Assembly: GCA_030148065.1 (NCBI GenBank)
Contig: JASBUC010000065.1
Span: 1-36,853, forward strand
DNA length: 36,853 nt
Reading direction: 5' to 3'
DNA from: Legionellaceae bacterium
GTDB taxonomy: Bacteria > Pseudomonadota > Gammaproteobacteria > Legionellales > Legionellaceae
The notes beneath the pieces were generated by a model. The model did not search any database. It saw nothing but the letters and a program-made list of their open reading frames with translations, and was not told where the DNA came from. This document shows, in pieces, positions 24,882 through 34,103 of the stretch. The translations under genes and the position numbers were made by a program. How positions within the stretch are numbered: position 1 is the stretch's first letter; each line of letters opens with the position of its first letter.

Positions 24882-24983
24882 CACACCACAAAAAGATTCA
24901 CCAGAAGTTAAGATGATAACCTATATTTAAGTTAAAAACGGAAAAAAATAGACTAAACAGTTAAAAACAGTATAAGGAATGCC

Positions 24984-25832
24984 ATGTGTCGTTTTATTGC
25001 CTACCTAGGCCAACCCATTATCATTGAAAACTTAGTTCTAACACCCAGCAACTCATTGCTAATGCAAAGCATTGAAGCCAAAGAAGCCGACATTCGTACT
25101 AATGGTGATGGTTTCGGCATTGGCTGGTATACACCTGAGATTAATACCAGTCCTGGACTCTATACCTCTACCTTACCTGCTTGGAACGATCTAAATCTAA
25201 TAAGCCTCTGTCAAAAAATTAAATCGCCTTGCTTTTTTGCGCATGTGCGAGCAGCCAACCAAGGCGAGGTAACCCAACTTAATTGTCATCCATTCATCTC
25301 TAATGAATGGATGTTTATGCACAATGGCCTGGTTGGAAATTTTGATGAACTAAAAAGAGAGATCCAAAACCTATTAGATGATCAACTCTTTCGTGGGCTA
25401 AAAGGCAGTACTGATTCAGAGCACATCTTCGCCCTAGTCCTACAACATCTAAAAAAAGAGCCAAAACCTGCAAGCTGTAAAGGCATGGCTAATGCACTTA
25501 GAAATACCATCAAGCTTTTAAGTGAGCTAGCCGCTAAAACCAAAGTGCCTGAGAGCTCATTTTTAAACCTCTGTTTAACCGATGGAAAGAAAATGGTTGC
25601 TTGTCGATACACAAATGACGAAAATGATCCTGCCCGCAGCCTTTATTACACCAGCGGTGGTCAAGTTCAAATTGAAAATGGGCAATGCCAATTATCAAAG
25701 CCAAGTACTAAAAAATGTGTGATGATTACCTCAGAGAAGTTGACTGAAACACAAATTGAGTGGCACCCAATTACCAATCATGAGCTCATTTTAGTGGAAG
25801 AAAATCATGACATCCATTTTGAGGCAATCTAG
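24984..25832 (+). CDS. Class II glutamine amidotransferase (YafJ-like)
   Basis: A 282-aa Ntn-hydrolase of the GATase type 2 class. It begins MCRFIAYLG, so Cys2 becomes the N-terminal nucleophile after Met removal. Other conserved elements are NGDGFGIGWY (~40-49), FAHVRAANQG, NCHPFISNEWMFMHNG and GSTDSEH (~142-148). This pattern fits the YafJ/DUG3-like stand-alone amidotransferase or amidase family. The natural substrate is not established; DUG3 in yeast takes part in glutathione breakdown. Ribosome binding site AAGGA seven bases before the ATG. A 10-bp AGTTAAAAAC repeat (24930 and 24959) lies upstream. Confidence 0.92.
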   Translation: MCRFIAYLGQPIIIENLVLTPSNSLLMQSIEAKEADIRTNGDGFGIGWYTPEINTSPGLYTSTLPAWNDLNLISLCQKIKSPCFFAHVRAANQGEVTQLNCHPFISNEWMFMHNGLVGNFDELKREIQNLLDDQLFRGLKGSTDSEHIFALVLQHLKKEPKPASCKGMANALRNTIKLLSELAAKTKVPESSFLNLCLTDGKKMVACRYTNDENDPARSLYYTSGGQVQIENGQCQLSKPSTKKCVMITSEKLTETQIEWHPITNHELILVEENHDIHFEAI

Positions 25833-25864
25833 AAAGGCAAAGTGATTTTTAAAAGCAGTTGGTC

Positions 25865-25870
25865 TATAAT
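25865..25870 (+). promoter_or_regulatory. Perfect -10 (TATAAT) before the two-component genes
   Basis: TATAAT at 25865-25870, 33 bp before the response regulator ATG. No clear -35 and no CpxR-type GTAAA repeat was found. Confidence 0.4.
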
Positions 25871-25903
25871 TTTATCAATGCGAACAAAACCAACCATAAT
25901 ACT

Positions 25904-26590
25904 ATGAAAGTATTAATGATAGATGATGATCAAGCCCTCTGTAAGATGATGCAAGAGTATTTTGAGCTAGAAGACATTCATCTTGATTTTTGCTACACCG
26001 GCAAAACATGGCCTGTGCTTTTGAAACGTCACTCTTATGATGCAGTGATTCTTGATTTATCTCTTCCAGAAATAAGTGGGCTCACCATCTTAAAAAAAAT
26101 TGTTGACTCGAATGACATCCCTGTGTTGTTACTCACCGCCCAAGGCAGTGATCTTGACCATATCACCTCTTTAGAAATTGGTGCAGAAGACTACCTAGAC
26201 AAACCCTGCAACCCTCAAGTATTGATTTCGCGAATCAAAAAAGTACTAATGAGAAGAAAACTTCTAAAACACAATGAGACACAGGAAGAGATAAGGGTTG
26301 GGGATTTAGAAATAAGCCCTCATACCCGTAGAGTCCTACTCAACCAGGTAGAAATTAAACTCACCGTCACTGAGTTTAAAATTTTAGAAATGCTTGCTAA
26401 ACAGCCAGGCAAAGGCTTCACCAAAAACGAGCTTTCACTGCATGCACTCGGTCGAAAAAACACAGAGTTTGATCGCAGTCTGGATGCTCATATTTACAAA
26501 CTCCGTAAAAAAATTGAGAACGTCCCCGAGTCCAACCTTAATCTTCAAACCGTTTATGGCTATGGCTATAAACTAGAGCAGCATGTTTAA
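25904..26590 (+). CDS. OmpR/PhoB-family response regulator
   Basis: A 228-aa cytosolic transcription regulator. The receiver domain has the acidic pocket DDD (7-9), phospho-acceptor D51 in VILDLSLP, T78 and K100 in YLDKP. The C-terminal winged helix has LTVTEFKILEMLAKQPGKGFTK and ends YGYGYKLE. The frame is open upstream to 25859, but ATG 25904 (MKVLMIDDD) is the natural receiver start and lies downstream of the -10. It overlaps the kinase gene by 8 bp, so the two are translationally coupled. CpxR-like in layout; target genes cannot be read from the sequence. Confidence 0.93.
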   Translation: MKVLMIDDDQALCKMMQEYFELEDIHLDFCYTGKTWPVLLKRHSYDAVILDLSLPEISGLTILKKIVDSNDIPVLLLTAQGSDLDHITSLEIGAEDYLDKPCNPQVLISRIKKVLMRRKLLKHNETQEEIRVGDLEISPHTRRVLLNQVEIKLTVTEFKILEMLAKQPGKGFTKNELSLHALGRKNTEFDRSLDAHIYKLRKKIENVPESNLNLQTVYGYGYKLEQHV

Positions 26591-27920
26591 GATTGACCGC
26601 GCCTTCTTAAAGCTACTTTTTCCCATATGGTTTTCTTTCTTTGTGCTAATCATTGTTTCATCCATCATATTTAAACAAAGTAAGACGCCTTTTTATATTA
26701 CTATACAAGAAACACTAGTCGTCGACACCTATCGGGATTTAGCTAGAAATGTCTACTTATCTTTTGGAAAAAAAGGGTTAATCCAATGGCTTAAAAATTT
26801 AGAGTCTGAAAAAAAAATTCGCTTTTACCTCTTTAGTGAAAAAAGCAAATCCTTAATGGACACAAACCATCAATCAAGGCCAAGCACAGGGACTCTCTCA
26901 ATAGAAGGTGTAAAACTTGATGCCTCCTACTTAGATGGCCCATACATAATAAGCCCCTCTCTTAGCCATGATGAGTCTCTTCGTCTCGTCGCCCATCGAG
27001 ATACCCTCTATAGTCAACACATCAAAAAAATTCCAATTTTAGGAGTACGAATCTTTATTGGGCTTATCCTCTCATTGATACTTTGCTATGCGATCACAAG
27101 GATCATCTATCGAAAAATAAGGGTTATCCGACGTTCCATTAGAGAAATAAAAAAAGGGAATTTTAGAAGCATTGAAAAATCCAAAAACAAACAAGATGAG
27201 CTCTCTTTACTCTTTAATGAAGTCTTTGAAATGTCCATCACCATCGAACAATTAATTCAATCAAAAAATCGACTGTTACAAGACATTTCCCACGAATTTC
27301 GCTCCCCACTAGCAAGGCAGCTCACTGCCATTGCCATCGCCAAAAGAAAGTGTATGAGCTTAGAGCGCTCTCACTTAGAAAGAATTGAAGAAGAAAACAT
27401 AAAACTTGAACAACTTGTCTCAGAGCTCCTTGAGTACTCTAAAACCAACCGAAACAAGGAGCTTATTCTTGAACCCATTCAATTAAATGCGTTATTGGCT
27501 GAGGTTGTTAAAAAAACCAATTTCGAGTTTCAAACAAATGCCATTGTTCAGAAAGATTGTCAACCAATAAGCCTTGACGGCGATCCTGGACTACTCTACC
27601 GAGCTTTTGAAAACATCATTCGAAACGCGGTTAAATATTCAGGCAAAGAGAAAGAGATATGCGTTCTACTCTCACAAAGCAACAAGCACATTGTCATCCA
27701 GATTAAAGACAAAGGGCCAGGGGTTAGTAAAGAAGAGTTAGAACTCATGTTTCATCCTTTTCATCGCCTAGAGAGTAAACAAAAAAACAAACAAAAAGGC
27801 TATGGCCTTGGGCTTGCCATTGCCAAAGAAATCATCGAAATGCACCAAGGAAAAATTCATGCCAGCCTACGAAAAAATGGCGGCTTATCCGTTACCATTG
27901 AACTACTAATCAAGAACTAG
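26583..27920 (+). CDS. Sensor histidine kinase (CpxA-like)
   Basis: A 445-aa inner-membrane sensor kinase: first membrane helix ~11-30, a periplasmic domain ~31-150, second helix ~152-172, then HAMP and a HisKA domain with H237 in QDISHEFRSPLAR. The ATPase domain has N-box ENIIRNAVKYSG, G1 DKGPGVS and G2 GYGLGLAIAKEI. The order and the DISHEFRSPL box match the CpxA group. It partners the response regulator it overlaps by 8 bp. The 3' end overlaps convergent priA by 15 bp. The signal is unknown; the 120-residue periplasmic domain has no obvious named fold. Confidence 0.93.
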   Translation: MFKIDRAFLKLLFPIWFSFFVLIIVSSIIFKQSKTPFYITIQETLVVDTYRDLARNVYLSFGKKGLIQWLKNLESEKKIRFYLFSEKSKSLMDTNHQSRPSTGTLSIEGVKLDASYLDGPYIISPSLSHDESLRLVAHRDTLYSQHIKKIPILGVRIFIGLILSLILCYAITRIIYRKIRVIRRSIREIKKGNFRSIEKSKNKQDELSLLFNEVFEMSITIEQLIQSKNRLLQDISHEFRSPLARQLTAIAIAKRKCMSLERSHLERIEEENIKLEQLVSELLEYSKTNRNKELILEPIQLNALLAEVVKKTNFEFQTNAIVQKDCQPISLDGDPGLLYRAFENIIRNAVKYSGKEKEICVLLSQSNKHIVIQIKDKGPGVSKEELELMFHPFHRLESKQKNKQKGYGLGLAIAKEIIEMHQGKIHASLRKNGGLSVTIELLIKN

Positions 27921-30086
27921 AGGATCAACGTCAATAAACAAACGAATACTGCCAAAATCTTTTTTTTGACTGAGAAAGGTTTTATCTGTCAGCTCTAGCG
28001 CTTGTGATAAGACTCTTCGATAAGGTGAAATTAAAGCCAAATGCCACTGAAAAAAACCTGCCTTTTTTTCCATTAATGAAGGGGCAGGCCCTAACACCAT
28101 CAAATAAGGAGAATGGGAACACAGTACTTTTGCAAGCCTACTTGTCATTTCTTCTGCTTGATGAGCACGCCGATGAACCACTTTCACCAACGCTTGAAAG
28201 GTAAAAGGCGGCAACATGGCATCATTTCTTGCTTGTAGAAGCTCTTTTGAAAACGCCCCATAGCCTGATTTTATTAGTTTTAATAAGGATTCTTGTTGTG
28301 GCAAATGGGTTTGCAAGAGCACCGTTCCATTAAGACTCTCGCGACCAGCTCGGCCCGCTACCTGCGTAATTAATTGACCCAACCGTTCAATGGCTCGGAA
28401 ATCTGGGGAGTGAAAACCAAGATCAAGCTCTAACATTACTACTAATGTTAGGTGTTTAAAGTGATGCCCCTTAGCAAGCATCTGAGTCCCCACTAATATA
28501 TCAGCGTCTCCTTGGTTTATCTTTATAAGAGCATCATCAAAGGCTTTCTTGTTTTTTATAATGTCTCTGTCAATGCGCAATACTTTGTAGTCATCAAACG
28601 TTTCTTGCAAAAACTCACTTACCTGCTCCGTACCAACCCCGAGAGAAATCATCGACTGGGTTTTACAGGTTTCACAATAAGGCGAAACCTGCCGTTTAAA
28701 GCCACAGTGATGGCAGCAGAGTTTTTGTATGCCCTGATGTAGAATAAGATTGCTGCTGCAATTTGCACACCCTTTTGCTTTACCACACTGATGACACATG
28801 TAAACAGGTGCAAACCCTCGACGATTTAAAAACACTAATACTTGCTCACCCCGCCCAATGTGTTCAGCTATTTTTGATATGGCCTCATCACTTAAACCTG
28901 CTTGCAAGCGCTTATTTCGTAAATCAATGATTTGAAAATACAACGGGGTTTGGCTTAGCGCTTTCTTAGTTAATTTAAGTAACTGGTACTTGTTAGTTTG
29001 CACATTGTTTAGACTTTCAAGAGAGGGTGTAGCACTTCCTAAAAGAATGGGAATTTTGCGTTGCTTTGCAAGGTATACAGCCATGTCTCTTGCTGAGTAA
29101 CGCACGCCTTCTTGCTGTTTAAACGATAAATCATGCTCTTCATCGACAATGACTAATCCTAACTGTTCCAGTGGCAAAAAAAGTGCTGTGCGAGTGCCAA
29201 TGACAACCCGAACCTCCTCTCGAAGACAGGCAATAAAAGCATGGCGTCTTTCTTTTTCACTAAGACCTGAATGAACCAGCAACGTTGGCTCAGCAATTCT
29301 TTTTCTAACCCGCTCAAAAAAATGAGGCGTTAAGCCAATCTCAGGAATTAAAATCAGTACCTGCTTATTACCCATTAATGTCTCTTTCGCAAGCTCAAGA
29401 TAGACTTCTGTTTTACCACTTCCAGTCACGCCATCGAGTAAAAAAGCCTGATAGTTACCAAGTGCCTTTTTAACGCTTGCCACCACCTCTAATTGCTGCT
29501 CACTTAGCTGCACCGATTGCAGAAACTCTTGGTTTTTTGAGAATTTTTTGCACTCTTGCTCCTCAATAGAAAGTAAGTTTTTTGCAAGAAGTGCCTTTAG
29601 TTGTGCTTTGGCAAAGCCTTCTCTTTTAAGGTCAGACTCACTTACCCAGCCTCTATCATCCATATACTCAAAAAGGGCTTTCTGTTTATTGCCAGTCGGT
29701 GGTGTTGTCTCCTCCGTTCGTTTATAAAAAACCATCTTGTCATAAAATAGCTCTTTTCCTAGACGGATTTCTTTAGGGAGTGCAAGTTTTAAAACCTCAC
29801 TTAAAGGAACATGGTAGTAATGGGCGATGAACTTAAAAAACTCTAGCTGCTGTGTGCTGACAATTGATTGTTCTTCGAGTGCTTCTTCTACTTCTTTGTA
29901 ATTGATGTTAGGTTTTGCTTGGCACTCGAGTTTGCTAACCAGCCCGATTTTCATCTGTCCCCTAAAAGGGACTTTGACTCTCATGCCAAGTTCAAGGGAG
30001 AGTGTGTCGGCTATTTGATAATCATAGCCATTGCTAAAGGTTCCAGGAATAGAGACTTGAACCAGTCTCACTCCTTGCTCCAACAA
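27906..30086 (-). CDS. priA: Primosomal replication restart helicase PriA
   Basis: PriA recognises stalled forks and D-loops and starts replisome reloading. The 726-aa protein (E. coli 732) has the N-terminal 3' DNA-binding domain, Walker A GVTGSGKT (219-226), VDEEH Walker B, LLGSATPSLES, a zinc-binding insert with CHQCGKAKGCANC and CCHHCGF...YCETC (eight cysteines), and the helicase motif GRAGRE. Its start lies inside the last codons of the pterin-synthase-like gene (19-bp overlap). Its end overlaps the kinase gene by 15 bp. Confidence 0.97.
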   Translation of the reverse strand: MLEQGVRLVQVSIPGTFSNGYDYQIADTLSLELGMRVKVPFRGQMKIGLVSKLECQAKPNINYKEVEEALEEQSIVSTQQLEFFKFIAHYYHVPLSEVLKLALPKEIRLGKELFYDKMVFYKRTEETTPPTGNKQKALFEYMDDRGWVSESDLKREGFAKAQLKALLAKNLLSIEEQECKKFSKNQEFLQSVQLSEQQLEVVASVKKALGNYQAFLLDGVTGSGKTEVYLELAKETLMGNKQVLILIPEIGLTPHFFERVRKRIAEPTLLVHSGLSEKERRHAFIACLREEVRVVIGTRTALFLPLEQLGLVIVDEEHDLSFKQQEGVRYSARDMAVYLAKQRKIPILLGSATPSLESLNNVQTNKYQLLKLTKKALSQTPLYFQIIDLRNKRLQAGLSDEAISKIAEHIGRGEQVLVFLNRRGFAPVYMCHQCGKAKGCANCSSNLILHQGIQKLCCHHCGFKRQVSPYCETCKTQSMISLGVGTEQVSEFLQETFDDYKVLRIDRDIIKNKKAFDDALIKINQGDADILVGTQMLAKGHHFKHLTLVVMLELDLGFHSPDFRAIERLGQLITQVAGRAGRESLNGTVLLQTHLPQQESLLKLIKSGYGAFSKELLQARNDAMLPPFTFQALVKVVHRRAHQAEEMTSRLAKVLCSHSPYLMVLGPAPSLMEKKAGFFQWHLALISPYRRVLSQALELTDKTFLSQKKDFGSIRLFIDVDPLVLD

Positions 30087-30565
30087 TAAGATCCTGATTG
30101 ACCAGGGGCTGAGAATACTTTCACTGTAACGTTTGTAATTTTATTTTTCTCAAGCTCTTCTTTGTCTTCAGCTAAGGCATCAACCATCCATTTTGACAGC
30201 TCTTCAACTGTGATGTTCCGAACGGGCAAGAGCTTTACGTCTTCTTTTAAAAATGGCATTTCCTTACCGTTAAAGAGAAAATAATAATACTCCCCTTCTT
30301 CTCGGTACGTCATATAAGGCGAATGCATTGGCATTAGAAAAATTTGATTAAGTTCTCGGCAAAGCTGATGAATGCGCTGTTTATAAAAACGGTAGTCAAA
30401 CATTAAACCGTTTTCACCCACTTCGGTGGTCAGAGCAAGATAGACATTATAAGTATGGCCGTGCAAAGGCTCTCTGTCTGTTTTGGAAAAAATGGTCGTG
30501 TGGCCTGCTGAGAACTTCATGCTCTCTTTTTGTAATTCAATAACTGACATGTGTTTACTGTTCAT
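30068..30565 (-). CDS. 6-pyruvoyl-tetrahydropterin synthase (QueD/PTPS)-like protein with altered active site
   Basis: A 165-aa T-fold protein. The three zinc-binding histidines are present: H22 in FSAGH, and H35 and H37 in LHGH. The DYRFYKQRI and NITVEELSKWM segments also fit the family. However, the QueD catalytic Cys position is Arg31, with Glu32 next to it (E-x-x-H-G-H). The usual Asp-His pair of the LDHxxL motif is Asn-Gln in ELNQIFL. The pterin-anchoring Glu near the end is replaced (VFSAPG). It may be a PTPS-III-like folate-pathway variant or a family member with another role. It overlaps MidA by 11 bp and priA by 19 bp. Confidence 0.8.
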   Translation of the reverse strand: MNSKHMSVIELQKESMKFSAGHTTIFSKTDREPLHGHTYNVYLALTTEVGENGLMFDYRFYKQRIHQLCRELNQIFLMPMHSPYMTYREEGEYYYFLFNGKEMPFLKEDVKLLPVRNITVEELSKWMVDALAEDKEELEKNKITNVTVKVFSAPGQSGSYCWSKE

Positions 30566-31667
30566 TGTTACTTTTACCTAAAATCATGACTTTAAAGAGT
30601 TCACCCATCTCTTCAGGGTGCGTTAATTTTTTTATTGCTTGTGAGTGCCTATAATACTCTGTCGATTGAGGCGACATTCCATTCAAGTGATTTAACAGGC
30701 CATTGTCTAGTAGAAAATCGGCCTGCGTTAGAAAATCGAGCACCGTAAAGCCCGCCTCTTCTGCACTTTCTCCCACCCGACAAAAGTTTACATGACTGGT
30801 AATGTCTTGCTCACCAATGTTTTGATAGGGGTTTGGATGCGACTTATGACGATGGTGGCACATAAGTGTTCCCATGTGACGAGCAGGATGGTAATACTCA
30901 TCTTGCAAGAACCCATAGTCAAACAATAAAACCTCCCCCTGATTTAATAAGGTTGAAAGACTCTTTATCCAAGGCTCAACCAGTGGGTGGTATTCTGAAT
31001 TGTAGGGGGGTTGCTGCTCGCTAAGTACAGGCATTAATGCTTGTAAGTCCTCGCATGGCGCCATCAAAGTCTCACTCATCTCTCCGTGTTCATCTAAGAT
31101 TAAGCCAACATCAAATAAGCCGTCCTCAGTCAAAGAAAAGCGCCCACAGGGCATAGCATCCAGAATTTCATTTGCGACAATCACACCATTAATCGGTTCT
31201 GATGGCAGCGTGTCTAAAAAGACAACCTTGTCTTTCAAATGCGGTAATTCACGCCCAAGCGCATCTTGTTGGCGAGACTTAAGAGCCCCTGAGACCTCTA
31301 AGACGTAATAGGTCTCAGGCAGCGCGCCTTTTTCTTCCAATGCTTTTAAGAGGCTTATCATTAATTTGCCACTGCCAGCACCAAACTCAAATAAAACCGG
31401 GTGATCCAGCGTTTGAAAGACCTTGGCAATGTAGTTTGCCAGAGTATAGCCAAAGAGCGGGGTCATCTCAGGGGCTGTGATAAAATCCCCCTCTATGCCA
31501 AACTGACGGTCTTGAGCACTATAGTAGCCGAGCCTTGGATGATACAAAGCTTGTTGCATGAATTGCAAAAAAGAAAGCCGCCCTTCCTTTTGAAGTCTCT
31601 CTTTTAAAAGCGTTTTTTGTGCTTGGTGTACGCTCACCTGTTCTCTAGTTTGAGAGTCTGCTACCAT
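30555..31667 (-). CDS. MidA/NDUFAF7-like SAM-dependent methyltransferase (COG1565)
   Basis: About 370 aa from ATG 31667. The family hallmarks are YYSAQDRQFGIEGDFITAPE near residue 48 and LFGYTLANYI, followed by the SAM-binding FEFGAGSGKLM, ILDAMPCGRF, and a FDYGFLQDEYYHP segment. The human relative NDUFAF7 methylates an arginine in a complex I subunit; bacterial members are uncharacterised. A TTG 13 codons upstream (31706) is also open but lies next to a TACAAT -10-like hexamer, so ATG is preferred. It heads a tightly overlapping MidA, PTPS-like, priA gene string. Confidence 0.9.
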   Translation of the reverse strand: MVADSQTREQVSVHQAQKTLLKERLQKEGRLSFLQFMQQALYHPRLGYYSAQDRQFGIEGDFITAPEMTPLFGYTLANYIAKVFQTLDHPVLFEFGAGSGKLMISLLKALEEKGALPETYYVLEVSGALKSRQQDALGRELPHLKDKVVFLDTLPSEPINGVIVANEILDAMPCGRFSLTEDGLFDVGLILDEHGEMSETLMAPCEDLQALMPVLSEQQPPYNSEYHPLVEPWIKSLSTLLNQGEVLLFDYGFLQDEYYHPARHMGTLMCHHRHKSHPNPYQNIGEQDITSHVNFCRVGESAEEAGFTVLDFLTQADFLLDNGLLNHLNGMSPQSTEYYRHSQAIKKLTHPEEMGELFKVMILGKSNNEQ

Positions 31668-31734
31668 GGAACGTCTTGTTGGCTTAAAAAACACTATTGT
31701 ATCCAATTTTGTGCAAAAACCCTAATTGAAAGAG

Positions 31735-32217
31735 ATGACGATTAAATTTTTTACAGTTCTTGCTGCTGTCTTATGTTTGCTTGGCCTTATGTATTTCCGG
31801 TTAGAGGTGGTGCCTAAAACCCTGCAGGGACAAAAGCACTTAATTGACTTTAAGCGCTTAAAAACGCCTAGCTCGCCAAACTTTTACTTAAGCTGCCCGA
31901 AAGACACCTGCCCTAACCCCGATGCAAATAGCCCCATTTTTAACTGCAGCCAGGATGCCTTAATCCATCGTTGGCAACAAATCGTCAAAAACCAGCAGTT
32001 AACTCTGTTAGACTCAGGGGTTCACAAAGCGCGCTTTTATGCCCTATCACGCATCTTTCACTTTCCAGACTTAATTGACGTTCAGTTCTATTCTTTAGCC
32101 GAGAACAAAGCAACGCTTGCAATCTACAGTCATGCGCTGTTTGGCTACTCCGATTTTGGCGTAAATAAAAAACGAGTCTTAACTATTATTCGAGAACTTC
32201 AAAATGACTGCAAATAA
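31735..32217 (+). CDS. DUF1499 family protein with N-terminal membrane anchor
   Basis: 160 aa from ATG 31735 (a TTG three codons upstream is possible). Residues ~3-21 are one hydrophobic segment (FFTVLAAVLCLLGLMYF), then SCPKDTCPNPDA and a C-terminal ALFGYSDFGVNKKRVLTIIREL, the DUF1499 signature. The role of this family is unknown. It overlaps the pteridine reductase gene by 14 bp, so the two are likely cotranscribed. It is divergent from MidA. Confidence 0.82.
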   Translation: MTIKFFTVLAAVLCLLGLMYFRLEVVPKTLQGQKHLIDFKRLKTPSSPNFYLSCPKDTCPNPDANSPIFNCSQDALIHRWQQIVKNQQLTLLDSGVHKARFYALSRIFHFPDLIDVQFYSLAENKATLAIYSHALFGYSDFGVNKKRVLTIIRELQNDCK

Positions 32218-32935
32218 CGTCGTGTTAATTACCGCTGGTCACAAACGAATCGGTGCAAGCATTAGTGAAATACTCCATGCAAAGGGGTTTTGTGTTGCTA
32301 TTTGCCATCGTTCAGGGCGCCAGGAGGCATGCACACTTGCTGATCGCTTAAATCACATAAGAGCTGATTCTGCTAAAGCCTTTTACGCAGACTTAGACGA
32401 CTTACCTAGCGCTTTTGCTCTAATTAAACGAGTCATTGCCTGGCAAGGACGCTTAGATGTGCTTGTTAATAACGCATCCATCTTTTTGAAAACAAATTTA
32501 GAACAGTTCGATGAGGACTTTAATGATCTTTTTCGCTGTAATGTAAAAGCACCGTTTGCCCTAACCATGGCAGCAAAATCTTTCTTAGAGAAAAGCAAAG
32601 GCTCTGTCATTAACATTGCGGATGTGCATGCCTCAAAACCTTTGAAAGACTATAGCCTCTACAGCATGAGTAAAGCCGCCCTCTTGATGCAAACAAAAAG
32701 CCTTGCCAAAGAGCTTGCGCCAAACATTCGAGTAAATGCAGTCTCACCTGGTCTAATTGCCTGGCCAGAGCACGCTAATGAAATTAATCCAACACTGCAA
32801 ACACGTTTAATTAATAAAACAGCTCTTAAACGACAAGGCAATGCCAAAAACATTGCACTTGCCGTTCTCTCATTGATTGAAAATGATTATCTAACAGGCA
32901 TTGACCTCCCAGTGGAAGGCGGCCGTATCTTATAA
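32204..32935 (+). CDS. Pteridine reductase (FolM/PTR1-like short-chain dehydrogenase)
   Basis: A 243-aa SDR. The cofactor motif is TAGHKRIG (10-17), the TGxxxRxG form that marks pteridine reductases of the PTR1/FolM type. The catalytic set is D140 in NIADVHASKPL (Asp in place of the usual SDR Ser), Y153 and K157 in YSMSK. NNAS (89-92) is also present. FolM reduces dihydromonapterin or dihydrofolate with NADPH. The nearby PTPS-like gene gives a weak pterin context. The C-terminus ends GGRIL, typical of the group. Confidence 0.88.
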   Translation: MTANNVVLITAGHKRIGASISEILHAKGFCVAICHRSGRQEACTLADRLNHIRADSAKAFYADLDDLPSAFALIKRVIAWQGRLDVLVNNASIFLKTNLEQFDEDFNDLFRCNVKAPFALTMAAKSFLEKSKGSVINIADVHASKPLKDYSLYSMSKAALLMQTKSLAKELAPNIRVNAVSPGLIAWPEHANEINPTLQTRLINKTALKRQGNAKNIALAVLSLIENDYLTGIDLPVEGGRIL

Positions 32936-32947
32936 AATCATCAGAAT

Positions 32948-33008
32948 AAGGCATTATTCGTGCCTTGTTCTTCGACCGATTCCACTAAGGGCTCTTCGAC
33001 AAAGCCCT
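32948..33008. terminator. Two hairpins between convergent genes
   Basis: AAGGCA (32948-32953) pairs with TGCCTT (32961-32966) and is followed by GTTCTT. AGGGCT (32988-32993) pairs with AGCCCT (33003-33008). CTTCGAC occurs twice in the stretch (about 32970 and 32994). They probably end transcription of the two converging genes. Confidence 0.5.
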
Positions 33009-33072
33009 CCAACAAAAGCTTCTTAAGCCAATGAAGGATACTACTAAAGAATATTTATCATATTAAAACTAA

Positions 33073-34014
33073 TCATAGTTGATAGAGAAACTGAGCCTGC
33101 TCTTGAAAGCTCTTTGCTTGCCTGAACGCTTGAATGAAAGAATCAGGAACAAAGTCTCGGAAGTAATATTTGACCAAGTTCTTTGCTTGTAAAAAGGCAG
33201 AGTAGTCACTTTCTAGCTCTGCAAGCTCTTTAAGATGAGCTTGGAATAATCGTACTTGAGTGTCCAAATTTGGCTTAAAAGTGCTGTTGGTCAAGGAATG
33301 ATAAAGCCATGGCCTACCACACCCTGCTCGCCCTACCATTACCCCATCGGCCTGTGTGTTTTTAACAAGCTCTTTAAAAGAGCCTAAGTCTTTAACATCC
33401 CCATTGGCAATTAACGGAATTAAAAGAACCTCTTTGATTGCTCGTATGCGCTGATGGTTAACGGCCTTATCATAATCATCTAAATAGCTTCGCCCATGCA
33501 CAATTAACGCATCCGCCCCACTCTCTTCTATGCTTTTAGCAAGCCTTAGTTCTTTGTCGGCACATTCTGGATGCAAGCGAATTTTAACGGTTAAAGGCAA
33601 TGAGGTTGCCCCTCTCATCGCACTAATGAGCTCTGATAATTGCACTTCGGACTCAACAAGCTTTGAGCCTGCGCCTTTTTTACGAATTTTCGCTTTGGGA
33701 CAACCACAATTTAAATCAATTAAGTCGGCTCCCAGGTCTTGTAGAATGCGACAAGCTTCTGCCAAGATCATTGGGTCGGTGCCTGAGAGTTGGTAGCAAA
33801 GCCATGTTTCAATAGGGTTGCGCGCTAAATAACGTCTTAGACGATGCCGACTCTTTACCACCTCTAAAGCTGAAATCATCTCTGTCACGCAATAAGCTGG
33901 TGGCGTGTACTCATAAAAACGCGTCCGAAACGGCGCACAGCTAACGCCAGCAAGTGGTCCTTGGATAAGGTTACTTGGCAATTGCAAAGCGCCAATAGAA
34001 AGCGGTGAAAACAT
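33073..34014 (-). CDS. tRNA-dihydrouridine synthase (Dus family)
   Basis: Dus enzymes reduce uridines in the D-loop of tRNA using FMN and NADPH. The 313-aa protein begins with a TIM-barrel start (NLIQGPLAGVSCAPFR). It carries the catalytic Cys motif DLNCGCPKAKIRKKGAG (C105), VKIRLH, VHGRSYLDDYDKAVN, PLIANGDVKD and VGRAGCGRPWLY, which mark the Dus fold. DusA, DusB or DusC cannot be settled; motifs lean to the DusB/DusC side. A -10 lies 30 bp upstream. Confidence 0.93.
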   Translation of the reverse strand: MFSPLSIGALQLPSNLIQGPLAGVSCAPFRTRFYEYTPPAYCVTEMISALEVVKSRHRLRRYLARNPIETWLCYQLSGTDPMILAEACRILQDLGADLIDLNCGCPKAKIRKKGAGSKLVESEVQLSELISAMRGATSLPLTVKIRLHPECADKELRLAKSIEESGADALIVHGRSYLDDYDKAVNHQRIRAIKEVLLIPLIANGDVKDLGSFKELVKNTQADGVMVGRAGCGRPWLYHSLTNSTFKPNLDTQVRLFQAHLKELAELESDYSAFLQAKNLVKYYFRDFVPDSFIQAFRQAKSFQEQAQFLYQL

Positions 34015-34043
34015 CGAGTCTCAAGAAAAGTTGGTGTTAAATT

Positions 34044-34049
34044 ATTATA
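34044..34049 (-). promoter_or_regulatory. Perfect -10 (TATAAT) of the dus gene
   Basis: TATAAT on the minus strand, 30 bp upstream of the ATG at 34014. The -35 region (TTTAAG at 17 bp) is poor. Confidence 0.4.
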
Positions 34050-34103
34050 CACAAAAAACAATCACCCTTAAAATTCTGGCATTAATTTTGCACCAATACT
34101 GCT

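Noticed and set aside
24930-24968. AGTTAAAAAC direct repeat before the amidotransferase gene as an operator
   Set aside because: AT-rich and only two copies; no matching regulator motif is known to me.
31696-31706. TTG start for the MidA-like gene at 31706
   Set aside because: It overlaps a TACAAT -10-like hexamer, and the downstream ATG gives the usual family N-terminus.
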